A DNA stretch of 64,000 nt from Pyronema omphalodes (Eukaryota > Ascomycota > Pezizomycetes > Pezizales > Pyronemataceae), in contig JAJJXM010000038.1 of NCBI GenBank assembly GCA_024516155.1, forward strand, positions 372,001 through 436,000, given 5' to 3'. Below are positions 55,457-64,000 of this stretch, piece by piece (position 1 is the first letter of the stretch; each line of letters begins with the position of its first letter). The notes under the pieces are model-generated. The model was given only the letters and a program-made list of their open reading frames with translations. It had not been told where the DNA came from and did not search any database. The position numbers and the translations under genes were made by a program.

Positions 55457-56744
55457 ATGGCCGAAGAATACTATCCATATCCAAAGAGTCTCGACCCAAT
55501 ACCGCCACATATCAGGGCGGGACTCGTGGTTATCGCTACGTTTGGAATACTCTCACTAATCTCCTCCGGCGGCGCAATCGCTTTCATCGTCTACCGACTT
55601 ACGAATAAAAAGAAATATCAATCTACACCACTTCGCTACAACCAGCCGTTAATTCTCATTCTGAATCTTCTTATCGCCGACTTTCAACAAGCACTTTCCT
55701 TCACCATTTCTATTGTTTGGCTCAAGAAAAATGCAATATTGGCACCGACGGATGAATGCGCGGCTCAGGGGTGGCTTGTTCAGGTTGGAGATGTTTCTAG
55801 CGGATTGTTTTCACTTGGGATAGCCTGTCAAACATTCTACGTCCTTGTTTTACGGCGATCTGTGCCCTACAAGATGTTTGTATCTAGCACAATTGCCTTA
55901 TGGGTATTCTGCTTGACTCTCTCTCTTATTTCGCCAATTATTCATCACCGAGATGAGTTATTCGTGTCTGCAGGAGCCTGGTGCTGGATTTCGGATAAAT
56001 ACAAGGATGAGGTAATGGACTTTCGCCTTCGCCCCGTTCTAATTTCCCCAATGATTATCTAACCTCAAAATAGAGACTTCTAGTCCACTACATCTGGATC
56101 TTCATCTGCGAATTTGGAACTCTCGCACTCTATGCTGGTAAATCCCTGATCTGCGGTTCCAATTAGCGTCTTGCTGAACATCATTTTTAGTGATCTTCAT
56201 GGTTCTTACTCAAAACGGAGTTCTCAACAACGCCGCCGGGGTGCAGGCCCGGACAATTCAACGCATCGCAAGACTGATGTTGGTATACCCACTTGCATAT
56301 ACCTGCCTTACGCTTCCTCTCGCCGCCTTTCGTATGGCCACCCAATCCGGAAAACAACCAAACGACAAATTTCTTCTCCTTGCTGGAGCCTGTATGGCTT
56401 CTTGTGGATGGGTTGATGTTTTGCTTTACCTCGTTACTAGACGCACTATCGTTTACCAACACTCCCTTCAAACTACATCACAAGCTATCACTGGTGGTGT
56501 TGGTGGGATTCAGATGAACCCTGCGCTTCCCTACGGAAATAACACTGTGATTGGAGGAGGAGGTAATGGTGGCATGACTATGCATAGTGGAAATCACGAC
56601 TCTCCATCAGTTTCCAGTAGCCAGGAAAACTTTGTGAAGTTGGAGCAGGTGGTCCAAGTTACGGTTGAGCGTGCAACACCCGGGGAACAAGCGGCTGCAG
56701 AAGCCGCGCAAAAACAGATGCGGGGAAACCCCACATATTGGTAA
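55457..56744 (+). CDS. Seven-transmembrane G-protein-coupled receptor (fungal cAR/Git3-like)
   Basis: Plasma-membrane receptor of the fungal class related to cAMP-receptor-like/Git3 receptors; ligand unknown. Exons 55457-56011, 56074-56137 and 56191-56744; introns 56012-56073 (GTAATG, TCTAACC, ATAG) and 56138-56190 (GTAAAT..TTTTTAG). Product 390 aa. TM1 about 22-46, TM2 62-88 (QPLILILNLLIADFQQAL), TM3 102-131, TM4 139-162, TM5 188-212 across both introns, TM6 around LMLVYPLAYTCLTLPLAAF, TM7 around CMASCGWVDVLLYLVTRR. Cysteines 101 and 176 fit the extracellular disulphide. The cytoplasmic tail is glycine/asparagine- and serine-rich and ends in an acidic, glutamine/alanine-rich region. No ligand or G-protein gene lies nearby. 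Confidence 0.88.
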
Positions 56745-59017
56745 CTCTAATTTTGATGGAAATGTTTTCTGGGATATGGGCGTCAAGGATTGAATTGAAT
56801 GTTATCTGCCAATCATGCAAAAAAAGATATAACACACACACAAACACAAACACGTCTACTAATGTATGGATTAAAGTTCTTTTGTCTTTTCTTTTGTATT
56901 AGAGTGGTTTGGCTTGTACATATACACTCGGTTTGGTGGGGGATAAAAGGGCGGAAACAAGCAGACAAATGTACACAGTAGTAGTTTATTTTAACTGTCA
57001 CGTCAAAATGAAATATATAAACGTTATCATGAACATCATTTTCTAATCCTAGAAGGAGCTTATTACAAAGTGAAAGCCATAAAAGCAAACAAAGATAGAA
57101 ACATCAAATGCCTAGCTCCCGTGTATACCGAAAGTATCCAGAGACTAGAGTAATCTTTATCTCAGCCTTAACAGGAAGTCAATAATTATTACAAGCTTAC
57201 AAAGGTGTTCGCATGAGTTTGTCATATCTAACCCTTTTCCAGCTGTCATTTAGCATCGATAAACCAATTCATCAGTGGGCCAGGCCATCCCCCATCCCCC
57301 AAATATGAACCACTGAAGATCGCGATCACCAATTCCCAGCAACTTTTAAGTAAAATTCCACACACTTTCATTTCTCCCGGATCACAATGTGGGGCCCCAC
57401 CGGACATTACCTACCGCAGCCACGCATTCCGACGACCAAAAAGAAAGCAAGAAAATGAAGATCCGGGCATCTGTAGCCGTATTTCATTGCCCTTTACATC
57501 AGTTTCCTTAAACAAATTAAACCAAAAAATGTGAGGTTTCAAGAAGAAGAAAAAATATCAGCAAACATTACCGGCTTCCATTACCGCGGAATAAGGCGTG
57601 GTTGTTTCATCTGCCGATTCGGGTATGCAAATATATATCCCCTGCGTTTGTCAGTTCCTGGAAACTCGGAAATCGCTGTGGAAAAAAAAACGCTTTGGTA
57701 TGTGCATAGTTGCGTCGGATGTTTTCTGTGTTGTGTGCACCGGGGAGGGGGTTCGGAAATTCATGCTCCTAACACGTGTGTAGCACATATGCGCATATTT
57801 ACCGACTACTTCGCAAGCGCTTTCGATTCTATATGTAGCGACCCATGTTTCCTTCACTAAGCGCGGAAACAATCTATAGGCCTAATTAAAGGTAATGAAA
57901 GCCAGCTGTCCAGCTATCCGATAAATGCGGGGTACATCAACTTCCCCAGAATGACTTTAAAAAACATGCACTAAGCAAGCTAAGGTACACGTTTTTTCTG
58001 TCCATACTTCAGTTTGTCTTGAATTATAGTACTCAATAACATAAACAGGTTAACCGATATACATACACATGTTCCCCGGGCTTTCCCCGGACTCACCGGC
58101 TGCTGCCGAAGAAAGTGGGTATCGAATCTCATGATACATTTTCCTTTTGTTTATTTTTTCCTTCGCTTTTTGAACCTTTTCTCCACAGATATACAACACG
58201 CACGGTTCTAAGACAAGTTAAGAAACTTTCTGCCATAAGTATTAAGTAAAATACTTGGCGATACGATGAAAGTCTTGATATCGGATAACTGTATCCCCAC
58301 TAGTTATGCAAACTATAAACCATAAACGAAAATCAAGCTTTTTTTTATCGGGATATGATATATCACATCATAATTCCCTCGGAAGCATGAAAATCAGCAG
58401 TCAAATTAGAGTTATTAAGCGAAAATACTAAAGGACTTGGCCATTGACATATAAGTGAAGTGAAGTTTTATTTATGCATTTGCTTTCTGCCCCTTTCTTC
58501 ACTTCATGCAAGGGCAGAAACAGTCGCGCTTAGGTATACGCGAAAGCCGCGTACGAACCACTCTCTGTGTGCACGGTAATATCCATCAGGTGTTTCACAT
58601 AATATAATAACAAAGAACCATATGATCATCCCCTTATTACTCAGGAACGGAATCTTAATTTTTTCGTTGAGGGAGACCGACAGAGAAAAAAAAAATGTCT
58701 CAATCCCCGGTGGGAAATCCAAAGTGGAGTAAATTAACCAACAACATGGATGCTGGATTCAGTATGCGTTCGACTTTCAAATTCCGGTGAAATATTTTTT
58801 TCTATGCAAGTCGACTCCTAATCACATGTGCACCGGGGTTGAGGTTACATCCGAATGCGCTTGCCAGAAAAAGAGCTGTTGAAACAGGATGATCCGTTCT
58901 TGATATGCACGTGAAATAAACAAGGGAGATGAGATGATGGTGGAGACGCGCAACCGCGAGTCCGCGACAACATGGATGATGCGATATGGAAGGAAACAAA
59001 ACGAAACAAAAAAGTGG
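56745..59017. other. Intergenic, 2.3 kb, no gene accepted
   Basis: AT-rich with (ACACAAAC)n near 56833-56854. The 109-codon frame at 57531-57860 and its neighbours lack domains. No RNA gene found before the tRNA-Ser. Confidence 0.55.
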
Positions 59018-59107
59018 CGTCAAGGACAGGATTCGAACCTGCGCGCCCGAAGGCATCCGCTTTACCAAGTTAGCAGGCGAACGTGTTAACCACTCCACCA
59101 CCTTGAC
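59018..59107 (-). tRNA. tRNA-Ser(GCU) with 9-nt intron
   Basis: On the minus strand the acceptor GTCAAGG pairs with CCTTGAC, discriminator G. The anticodon stem TTCGC/GCGGA encloses C-T-GCT-A, giving anticodon GCU (AGC/AGU serine). Nine extra bases (ACTTGGTAA) after position 37 form the intron. The long variable arm TGCCTTCGGGCGC is diagnostic for serine; the T-arm is GCAGG-TTCGAAT-CCTGT. The terminator is the T6 run complementary to A6 at 59008-59013. The gene's 5' end points toward the copia element. Confidence 0.93.
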
Positions 59108-59437
59108 GTCGGTTGATGGTGTTGTTGGAGATGGAGTTTTGTCCAATTGGGATGGAACTGGCTTCGTACTTCAACCACTGTCGACAGATCAAGACTTTCC
59201 CCACAATGGCGGTACCCGCCTTTTGGCGGTAAATGTATAGTTATTCTCATGACAGCAAAGCATGTTAGTGTCTATTAAACTGAGTTTGTAAAGTGAGTTG
59301 GATTATTGTTAACGAACGGTTCTAACTACAGTTTATATACTGGGAACCGTGAGCCCTTCGCATAACCGCTACAATTACACCAAAATATTTTTTCATCTTC
59401 AACAAAAACCCCACAACAAATTCACCACAACGCCACT
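59108..59437 (+). other. Copia leader / probable 5' LTR region
   Basis: The 330 bp between the tRNA-Ser 5' end and the gag ATG must hold the 5' LTR, if one is present, plus the untranslated leader. A TGTTG-type LTR start is possible at 59120 or 59123. GAGCCCTTCGCATAACC near 59350-59366 loosely resembles a half-tRNA(iMet) primer site. Without the 3' LTR, which is outside the window, neither end can be set. Confidence 0.35.
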
Positions 59438-60451
59438 ATGTCTTCAACAGACAACAACATCTTCAAACATCCGGATGGATCCTTTCCTAGACTCACCGGA
59501 CCTAATTATTCCTCTTGGAAATCGGACATCACTCGAGTGCTTCGAGCAACTTCAGCTTGGGAGATTGTTGAAGGTACGAAAACTTTGCCGGATCTGGCTG
59601 CTGAAGGAGCAACTGAGGCAGAACGCAACATTGCTCAAATGAGACGGGATAATTTTATTCAGCGACGTGAGAAAGCTGTAGCTGCAATCTACAACTCATG
59701 TTCTCCTATCATTCGAAAAGATATTTCAAAAAGCTTCGATCCTTGTGAGATTTGGAAGACTCTTGCGAAGAAGTGTGATTCAGCTAGTACTGCAGTGGGA
59801 CGACAGTCACTACTTCAAGAGTTTCAGGATTTGAGACCGTCACCGGGTGTCTCAATTAGTGACTATCTGGCGTCCCTGTTGGAAATCCGGGACCAGATAG
59901 CTGGAACAGCTGAAGAACTCTCGGATGCTGTGTTCAAATCTCATATTTTTCGAACACTTCCTCCGGCTTATGCCGTTACCATTGAAATTCTTCGGATGGG
60001 AAATGATAATGTGGAGACAGTCATTGAAGCCATCAAGGAAAAGGAGAAGGTCACGAAGCTCAGTATTAAGCCAGCTGCAGAAACCGATGCTTACTACTCT
60101 GCAAGTAGTAGCCAAGATTCTCCTCAACCCCGGAAGAAGCAACGCTGGTCCAACAATAACAGAACTCAACGAAATCAAGGCAACAGGTGGTGTGAGAATT
60201 GCCAGTCGGCAACCCACAACACTGAAGTGTGCTTTCATGCAACAAAAACCAATAAAAAGCGTCAATACTCGAGCATTGAAGAGAACTCCTGCTTTTATTG
60301 TGGATTAACTGGACACAAAATCCAAAATTGCAGAATTAAAAAGAGAGGGGAGGCTCTACAGGAACGCACCAAGCGTGCCAAAACTGACTCTGGACATGCA
60401 AAGATTGCGACCATCAGCGAAGAAGAGGCTGATGATCCGTCTGAAATGTGA
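59438..60451 (+). CDS. gag: Copia Gag
   Basis: 337 aa from an ATG in CGCCACTATGTCTTC. The N-terminal two thirds is the copia-type Gag (UBN2) domain: LTGPNYSSWKSDITRVL, then IWKTLAKKCDS, LLQEFQDLRPSPGVSISDYL and RTLPPAYAVTIEIL. The nucleocapsid part is basic and holds a CCHC zinc knuckle CFYCGLTGHKIQNC near residue 285, preceded by an imperfect one (CENCQSATHNTEVC). It forms the virus-like particle around the RNA. It ends at UGA (60449-60451), after which the same frame stays open into pol. Confidence 0.93.
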   Translation: MSSTDNNIFKHPDGSFPRLTGPNYSSWKSDITRVLRATSAWEIVEGTKTLPDLAAEGATEAERNIAQMRRDNFIQRREKAVAAIYNSCSPIIRKDISKSFDPCEIWKTLAKKCDSASTAVGRQSLLQEFQDLRPSPGVSISDYLASLLEIRDQIAGTAEELSDAVFKSHIFRTLPPAYAVTIEILRMGNDNVETVIEAIKEKEKVTKLSIKPAAETDAYYSASSSQDSPQPRKKQRWSNNNRTQRNQGNRWCENCQSATHNTEVCFHATKTNKKRQYSSIEENSCFYCGLTGHKIQNCRIKKRGEALQERTKRAKTDSGHAKIATISEEEADDPSEM

Positions 60452-62045
60452 CTCGCTGAGTCAACAAGATGTGAGGAAAAGAATAATGGAGCTACCTCAC
60501 TGTACTCTGGACAAATTCTTGTCCATAAAAGCTCCCGCACCTCAGCCTGGCTTGTGGACTCCGGTGCTTCTCATCACTTTTGCAACGAAAGCCATCAAAT
60601 GAAAAATATTCAAAACCAGACTCTAAATGTTGCAATGGGTGATGGTCATTCTGTAACTTCAAAGACCACAGGAACATTGTCTCTAGCAGGTGTGCATATC
60701 AGAGCTCACTTTGTCGCGGAATTCCGTGTATCACTACTATCTGTGAGCCAACTGGCAGCGGATGGATTTATGACCACTTTTTCCGGACAGAAATGCACCA
60801 TCTCAAAGGGGAGCAAAATCCTATTGATGGCGGCTAAAAAGGATGGGCTATATCGCATTGATCTAGATGCTACTGCTCTCATCACAACTAGATCAATGAC
60901 TGAGAAATCCAAAACACAGCCCATCCCAGAATCAAGCTCAACCGTTGCACCACAGATCTCCAACACTGACCCTAAGGTCATCACGCCTATGTTTTCAAGA
61001 AGATCACGAAAATCAGATTCAATCGCATTATGGCATAGACGACTGGCTCATCTCAATGCCTCTGCTATGAAGCAGCTACTGGGACAGACAGTACAATTTT
61101 CGGAGGAACACAATTCCTTGCTCTGTGATATCTGTATCAGGGCCAAGCATCAGCAAAAGTTTAATAGGACAAAGGTGCCCTCATCAACAGTACCATTTGA
61201 GCTGGTTCATTCAGACTTATGTGGACCAATTAAACACCCATCCGCTGGCGGTGCATCGTACTACATCATTTATATTGATGATTGTACAAAGCATACGGAG
61301 ATTTACTTCCTTGTTGGGAAAACCTCCGAAGAAATCACAGCAAAATTCGAACATTATCACGCCTGGGTACGAGCCCAAGGGTATACGATCAAACGATTCC
61401 GCTGCGACAACGGTCGCGGTGAATACAGCAATAGAAAATTCCTCGACATCCTTGGAAGCCATGGTATCAGCTATGAACCAGCTCCACCCTACACTCAGCA
61501 TAAAAATGGCATAGCGGAACGAATGATCAGAACCATCAACACCAAAGCAAGATGCATGCTGTTGGATGCTGAACTACCGATGAGATTCTGGGCAGAGGCA
61601 GTCCGAACTGCATGTTACCTGCATCAGCGCACACCCAATGCGAGCCTTCTTCACAGAATATCACCCTATGAAGCACTTATAGGCAGCGTTCCAAAACTTC
61701 ATCACCTGCGGCGCTTTGGTTGCACAGTTTATAAATGGATACCCAAGGAGCAGAGAACAAACAAGAATTTTGGGCCACGCTCAAAACCTTGCATGTTCCT
61801 GGGTTATGTGCATAAGACCACTAAAATATGGCGTCTATGGGACTTTGAGCAGAAGAAATCAATAGAATGTTCAAATGTTATATGGAGAGAGGAACAAAAT
61901 GCATATGAAGCTAATATGAGTGATGCTGAGGCTTTCATTCAGAAAGTTGAAGAAGATATTACCTTCCCCACTGAGGATGAAGAAGCCGAGCAATCGGAAG
62001 AAGAAGACCCCAGCAATGCCTTGTTGAGCACTGGGCATGTTACAA
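60452..62045 (+). CDS. pol: Copia Pol, first part: protease and integrase
   Basis: Continues in the same frame as gag directly after the UGA, so no frameshift is needed. The aspartic protease motif is VDSGASHHF (Asp codon at 60557). The integrase starts with the HHCC zinc-binding segment (HRRLAHLN, then CDICIRAKH). The catalytic core is HSDLCGP, RCDNGRGEY and NGIAERMIRT, supplying D, D and E (DD35E). The C-terminal copia GKGxR-like region reads HHLRRFGCTVYKWIPKEQ. No ATG opens this part, so it depends on read-through or another bypass. It ends at a good 5' splice-like site GTAAGC at 62046; unspliced it stops at 62057. Confidence 0.92.
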
Positions 62046-62256
62046 GTAAGCATACCTGAAAGGCAGACAACCTTTTATTTTACTTTATTCCCAATATTGT
62101 ACAAGCTTCTTGAGGAATACACATTTTACATATTGACGAGTTGTCATTGATGAAGAACCCTGTGTGGTGTCCTTAAAAAAAAAAAAAAAAAAAAAAATTA
62201 TTCCTTTTTCTTCTTCCTTGTATCCTTGAAAAACAAAATCTAATATATCTTGATAG
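62046..62256 (+). other. Intron-like interruption of copia pol
   Basis: 211 nt starting GTAAGC and ending CTTGATAG, with a TCTAAT branch-like site about 15 nt before the acceptor. Removing it joins the integrase and RT frames exactly in phase (AAC across the junction). Without removal there are several stops and a one-base frame change. It contains a 23-A run and a likely small retroposed insertion. Seen from sequence only; splicing is not proven. Confidence 0.6.
62092..62197 (+). mobile_element. 106-bp poly(A)-tailed insertion with 7-bp target duplication
   Basis: Sequence ending in A23 (62175-62197) is bracketed by TTATTCC at 62085-62091 and 62198-62204. This is the layout of a short retroposed RNA or a 5'-truncated LINE/SINE. 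Its body shows no family I recognise. Without it the host intron-like segment would be 98 nt, the usual size here. Confidence 0.5.
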
Positions 62257-64000
62257 ACTCCTACATGGCACGACGGCTGACAAGCAAAGCAAGAAGAATC
62301 ATCAACAGACAAACAATACAGAAAGCCCATCAAGCAACTGGTGATGCATTCACATCAGCACAGGAGTCACAAATCCTCTCGGTGATTGATGACATCAACA
62401 ATACAGCATCATGTACATCAGACCCGGGGACCTACCAGGAGGCAATGAATGGACCCAACCGCCAAGAGTGGGAGCAGGCAACTATCGAAGAATGGAACGC
62501 TATTTTGCAAAACAATACTTTTGAAATATTCAAGGATTGTCAACTTCAGCCAAAAGAAACTCATCATGAGCCTCTAGAGACACAGAATATTCCTATATCC
62601 ATTCCCTTTGGCACAAAACCAATTGGCAGCGGATGGGTTTACAGGACTAAGCGTAATCCAGATGGCTCAACCAGGTACAAGGTACGCTTGGTAGTCAAGG
62701 GCTATCAACAGGTGCAGGGAGTTGACTATAATGAAACCTTTGCACCAGTTTCAAAATTAACTACACTTCGTCTTCTGCTGGCTACATGCGCAAGAAACAA
62801 CTGGAAAATCCATCATCTTGATGTTGTTACTGCTTTTCTCAACCCAAAGATTGACAATGACAAGATCTTCATGCAGTTGCCAGAAGGTATGGACTGGGTT
62901 GATAGGCGAATCCCAACAGGAGCAAAGGTCAGGTTATTGAAAGCACTATATGGCCTAAAGCAATCTCCACGCCTATGGTATGAGGCCATTAATTCTTTCT
63001 TGCTATCTCTTGGATTTAAACAATCAACGGCAGATCCGAATCTCTATGTCAAGGCTGGAGTGCTCCTTCTACTCTATGTGGATGACATCCTGATTGTCAA
63101 CACCTCCGGTACAAATCCTCCAAATGCAGCACAATCAGTCATCACAGCACTCGAAGGGAAATACAAGATGACGGATTTGGGCGAAGCAAAGCGTTTTTTG
63201 GGATTGGAAATTCATCGAGATGAGAAAGGAATATCTCTAGGTCAAGAATCATACATAAACATGATGCTCAAACAGTTTGGCATGGAAAATTGTCGAGACA
63301 TATCCAATCCTCTTGATCCAAATATCAGGCTGGAAAATGGGGAGTGTGAGGACAATGCAGCTGACCGAGATATATATCTTTCACTTGTTGGGTCTCTCAT
63401 GTATACAGCTCTAGGGACCCGTCCTGATATATCTTTTGCTGTCAGCTCGCTAAGCAGGTATAATGCAGCACCACTAGCCACACACTTAACAGCAGCCAAA
63501 CGAGTTCTGAGATATTTGAAAACAACATCCAAATTTCGATTAAATTTTCCTGCTGTGAGCCATGATCTACAGGGTTTCACAGACTCAGATTGGGCAGGAT
63601 GCCGTTCAACCAGAAAATCAGTTGGAGGAAATATCTTTCAAATCAACAATGGCACCATCAGCTGGAAATCAAAGAGTCAAACTGTTGTTGCTCTCTCAAC
63701 GCTGGAAGCGGAGTTTATTGCCTGCTCTGATGGTACCAGGGAAGCTATTTGGCTTAGCCGGCTAGAAGCTGATATGTTGCAACTTCCGAGGATTAAAACA
63801 GTCCAAATGGCCTGTGATAATCAAGGAGCTATTAAATTTATCAAATCTGGAATAGCCACGGTCAAAACCAAACACATCGATGTCAAACACATGCACACCC
63901 ATGATGAAGATAAAAAGGGAAATATCAACTTCCATTACATAGAATCACGAAATAATCTTGCCGACATTATGACGAAACCGCTACCAGTTCCACTGCATCA
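62257..64000 (+). CDS. pol: Copia Pol, second part: reverse transcriptase and RNase H (open at window end)
   Basis: Frame set by ATG-GCA at 62265 and open to the end. RT begins with NGPNRQEWEQATIEEWNAI and GSGWVYRTKRNPDGS, then YNETFAPVSKLTTLRLLL, HHLDVVTAFLNPKI, ALYGLKQSPRLWYEAI, and the catalytic YVDDILI at about 63076. RNase H has GFTDSDWAGCRSTRKSVGG, STLEAEFIACS, ACDNQGAIKF and the end motif NNLADIMTKPLP at about 63951. All copia landmarks are intact. The protein lacks its last few residues in this window. Confidence 0.93.

Larger units (their letters stand above)
59438..64000 (+). mobile_element. Ty1/copia LTR retrotransposon, truncated by the window edge
   Basis: Gag, protease, integrase, reverse transcriptase and RNase H occur in that order, which is the copia (Pseudoviridae-type) order. 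The reading frame is interrupted by a UGA after gag and by an intron-like 211-nt segment between integrase and RT. All catalytic motifs seen are intact and the RNase H end is open at 64000, so the element looks young. The 3' LTR is not in view. It sits on the 5' side of a tRNA-Ser gene. Confidence 0.93.

Noticed and set aside
62085..62333. 82-codon minus-strand frame across the pol interruption
   Set aside because: Its F-run is the complement of A23; it spans the inserted segment and part of pol, with no domain.

Overview
The window comes from a filamentous ascomycete (Pezizomycotina). Genes carry short GT..AG introns of 53-228 nt with CTAAC/CTGAT-type branch sites just upstream of the acceptor. 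Two tRNA genes have small introns after position 37. The protein set is typical of moulds: a DUF3433 membrane protein, a Snf5 with a GATA-like C-terminus, and Gtr1, Dbp9, Iwr1, Coq11, Slc1 and a Pdx2/Sno glutaminase. I cannot fix the class from sequence alone. Exon structures below were built by hand from splice signals and reading frame; every multi-exon model closes in frame.

Layout. 1-5.5 kb: sparse, with tRNA-Thr(CGU), a weak F-box ORF, the first tRNA-Gly(UCC) and minisatellites. 5.5-13.6 kb: Gtr1 Rag GTPase (-), a disordered nuclear protein (+) and Snf5 (+). 13.7-15.0 kb: dense minisatellites. 15.8-20.6 kb: two more identical tRNA-Gly(UCC) genes flanking a secreted, highly codon-biased alkaline-phosphatase-superfamily phosphodiesterase (-). 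21.0-25.3 kb: DUF3433 protein (-). 25.9-27.4 kb: a 1.46-kb inverted-repeat element filled with GTTTA/TAAAC palindromes. 27.4-43.7 kb: the gene-rich core, holding a coiled-coil protein (-), an ankyrin relic, Coq11, Pdx2, Slc1, an 880-aa unknown protein, Iwr1 and Dbp9 (all +). 44.0 kb: tRNA-Cys(GCA), then more minisatellites. 45-55 kb: an accessory tract with no convincing gene. It contains decayed dispersed repeats, a nested MITE, and a 793-bp Mutator-like element with 103-bp terminal inverted repeats and a perfect 10-bp target duplication. 55.5-56.7 kb: a fungal seven-transmembrane receptor. 59.0 kb: tRNA-Ser(GCU). 59.4 kb to the window end: a Ty1/copia retrotransposon running off the edge.

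The core genes do not form one pathway; they are ordinary housekeeping functions (TORC1 signalling, chromatin remodelling, ubiquinone, vitamin B6 and phospholipid synthesis, Pol II import, ribosome biogenesis). The interest lies in the mobile and repetitive fraction: two miniature-type elements with clear ends, a palindrome-packed element, a copia element with an in-frame UGA between gag and pol plus an intron-like interruption carrying a poly(A) insertion, and recurrent C/G homopolymers, three of them inside introns.
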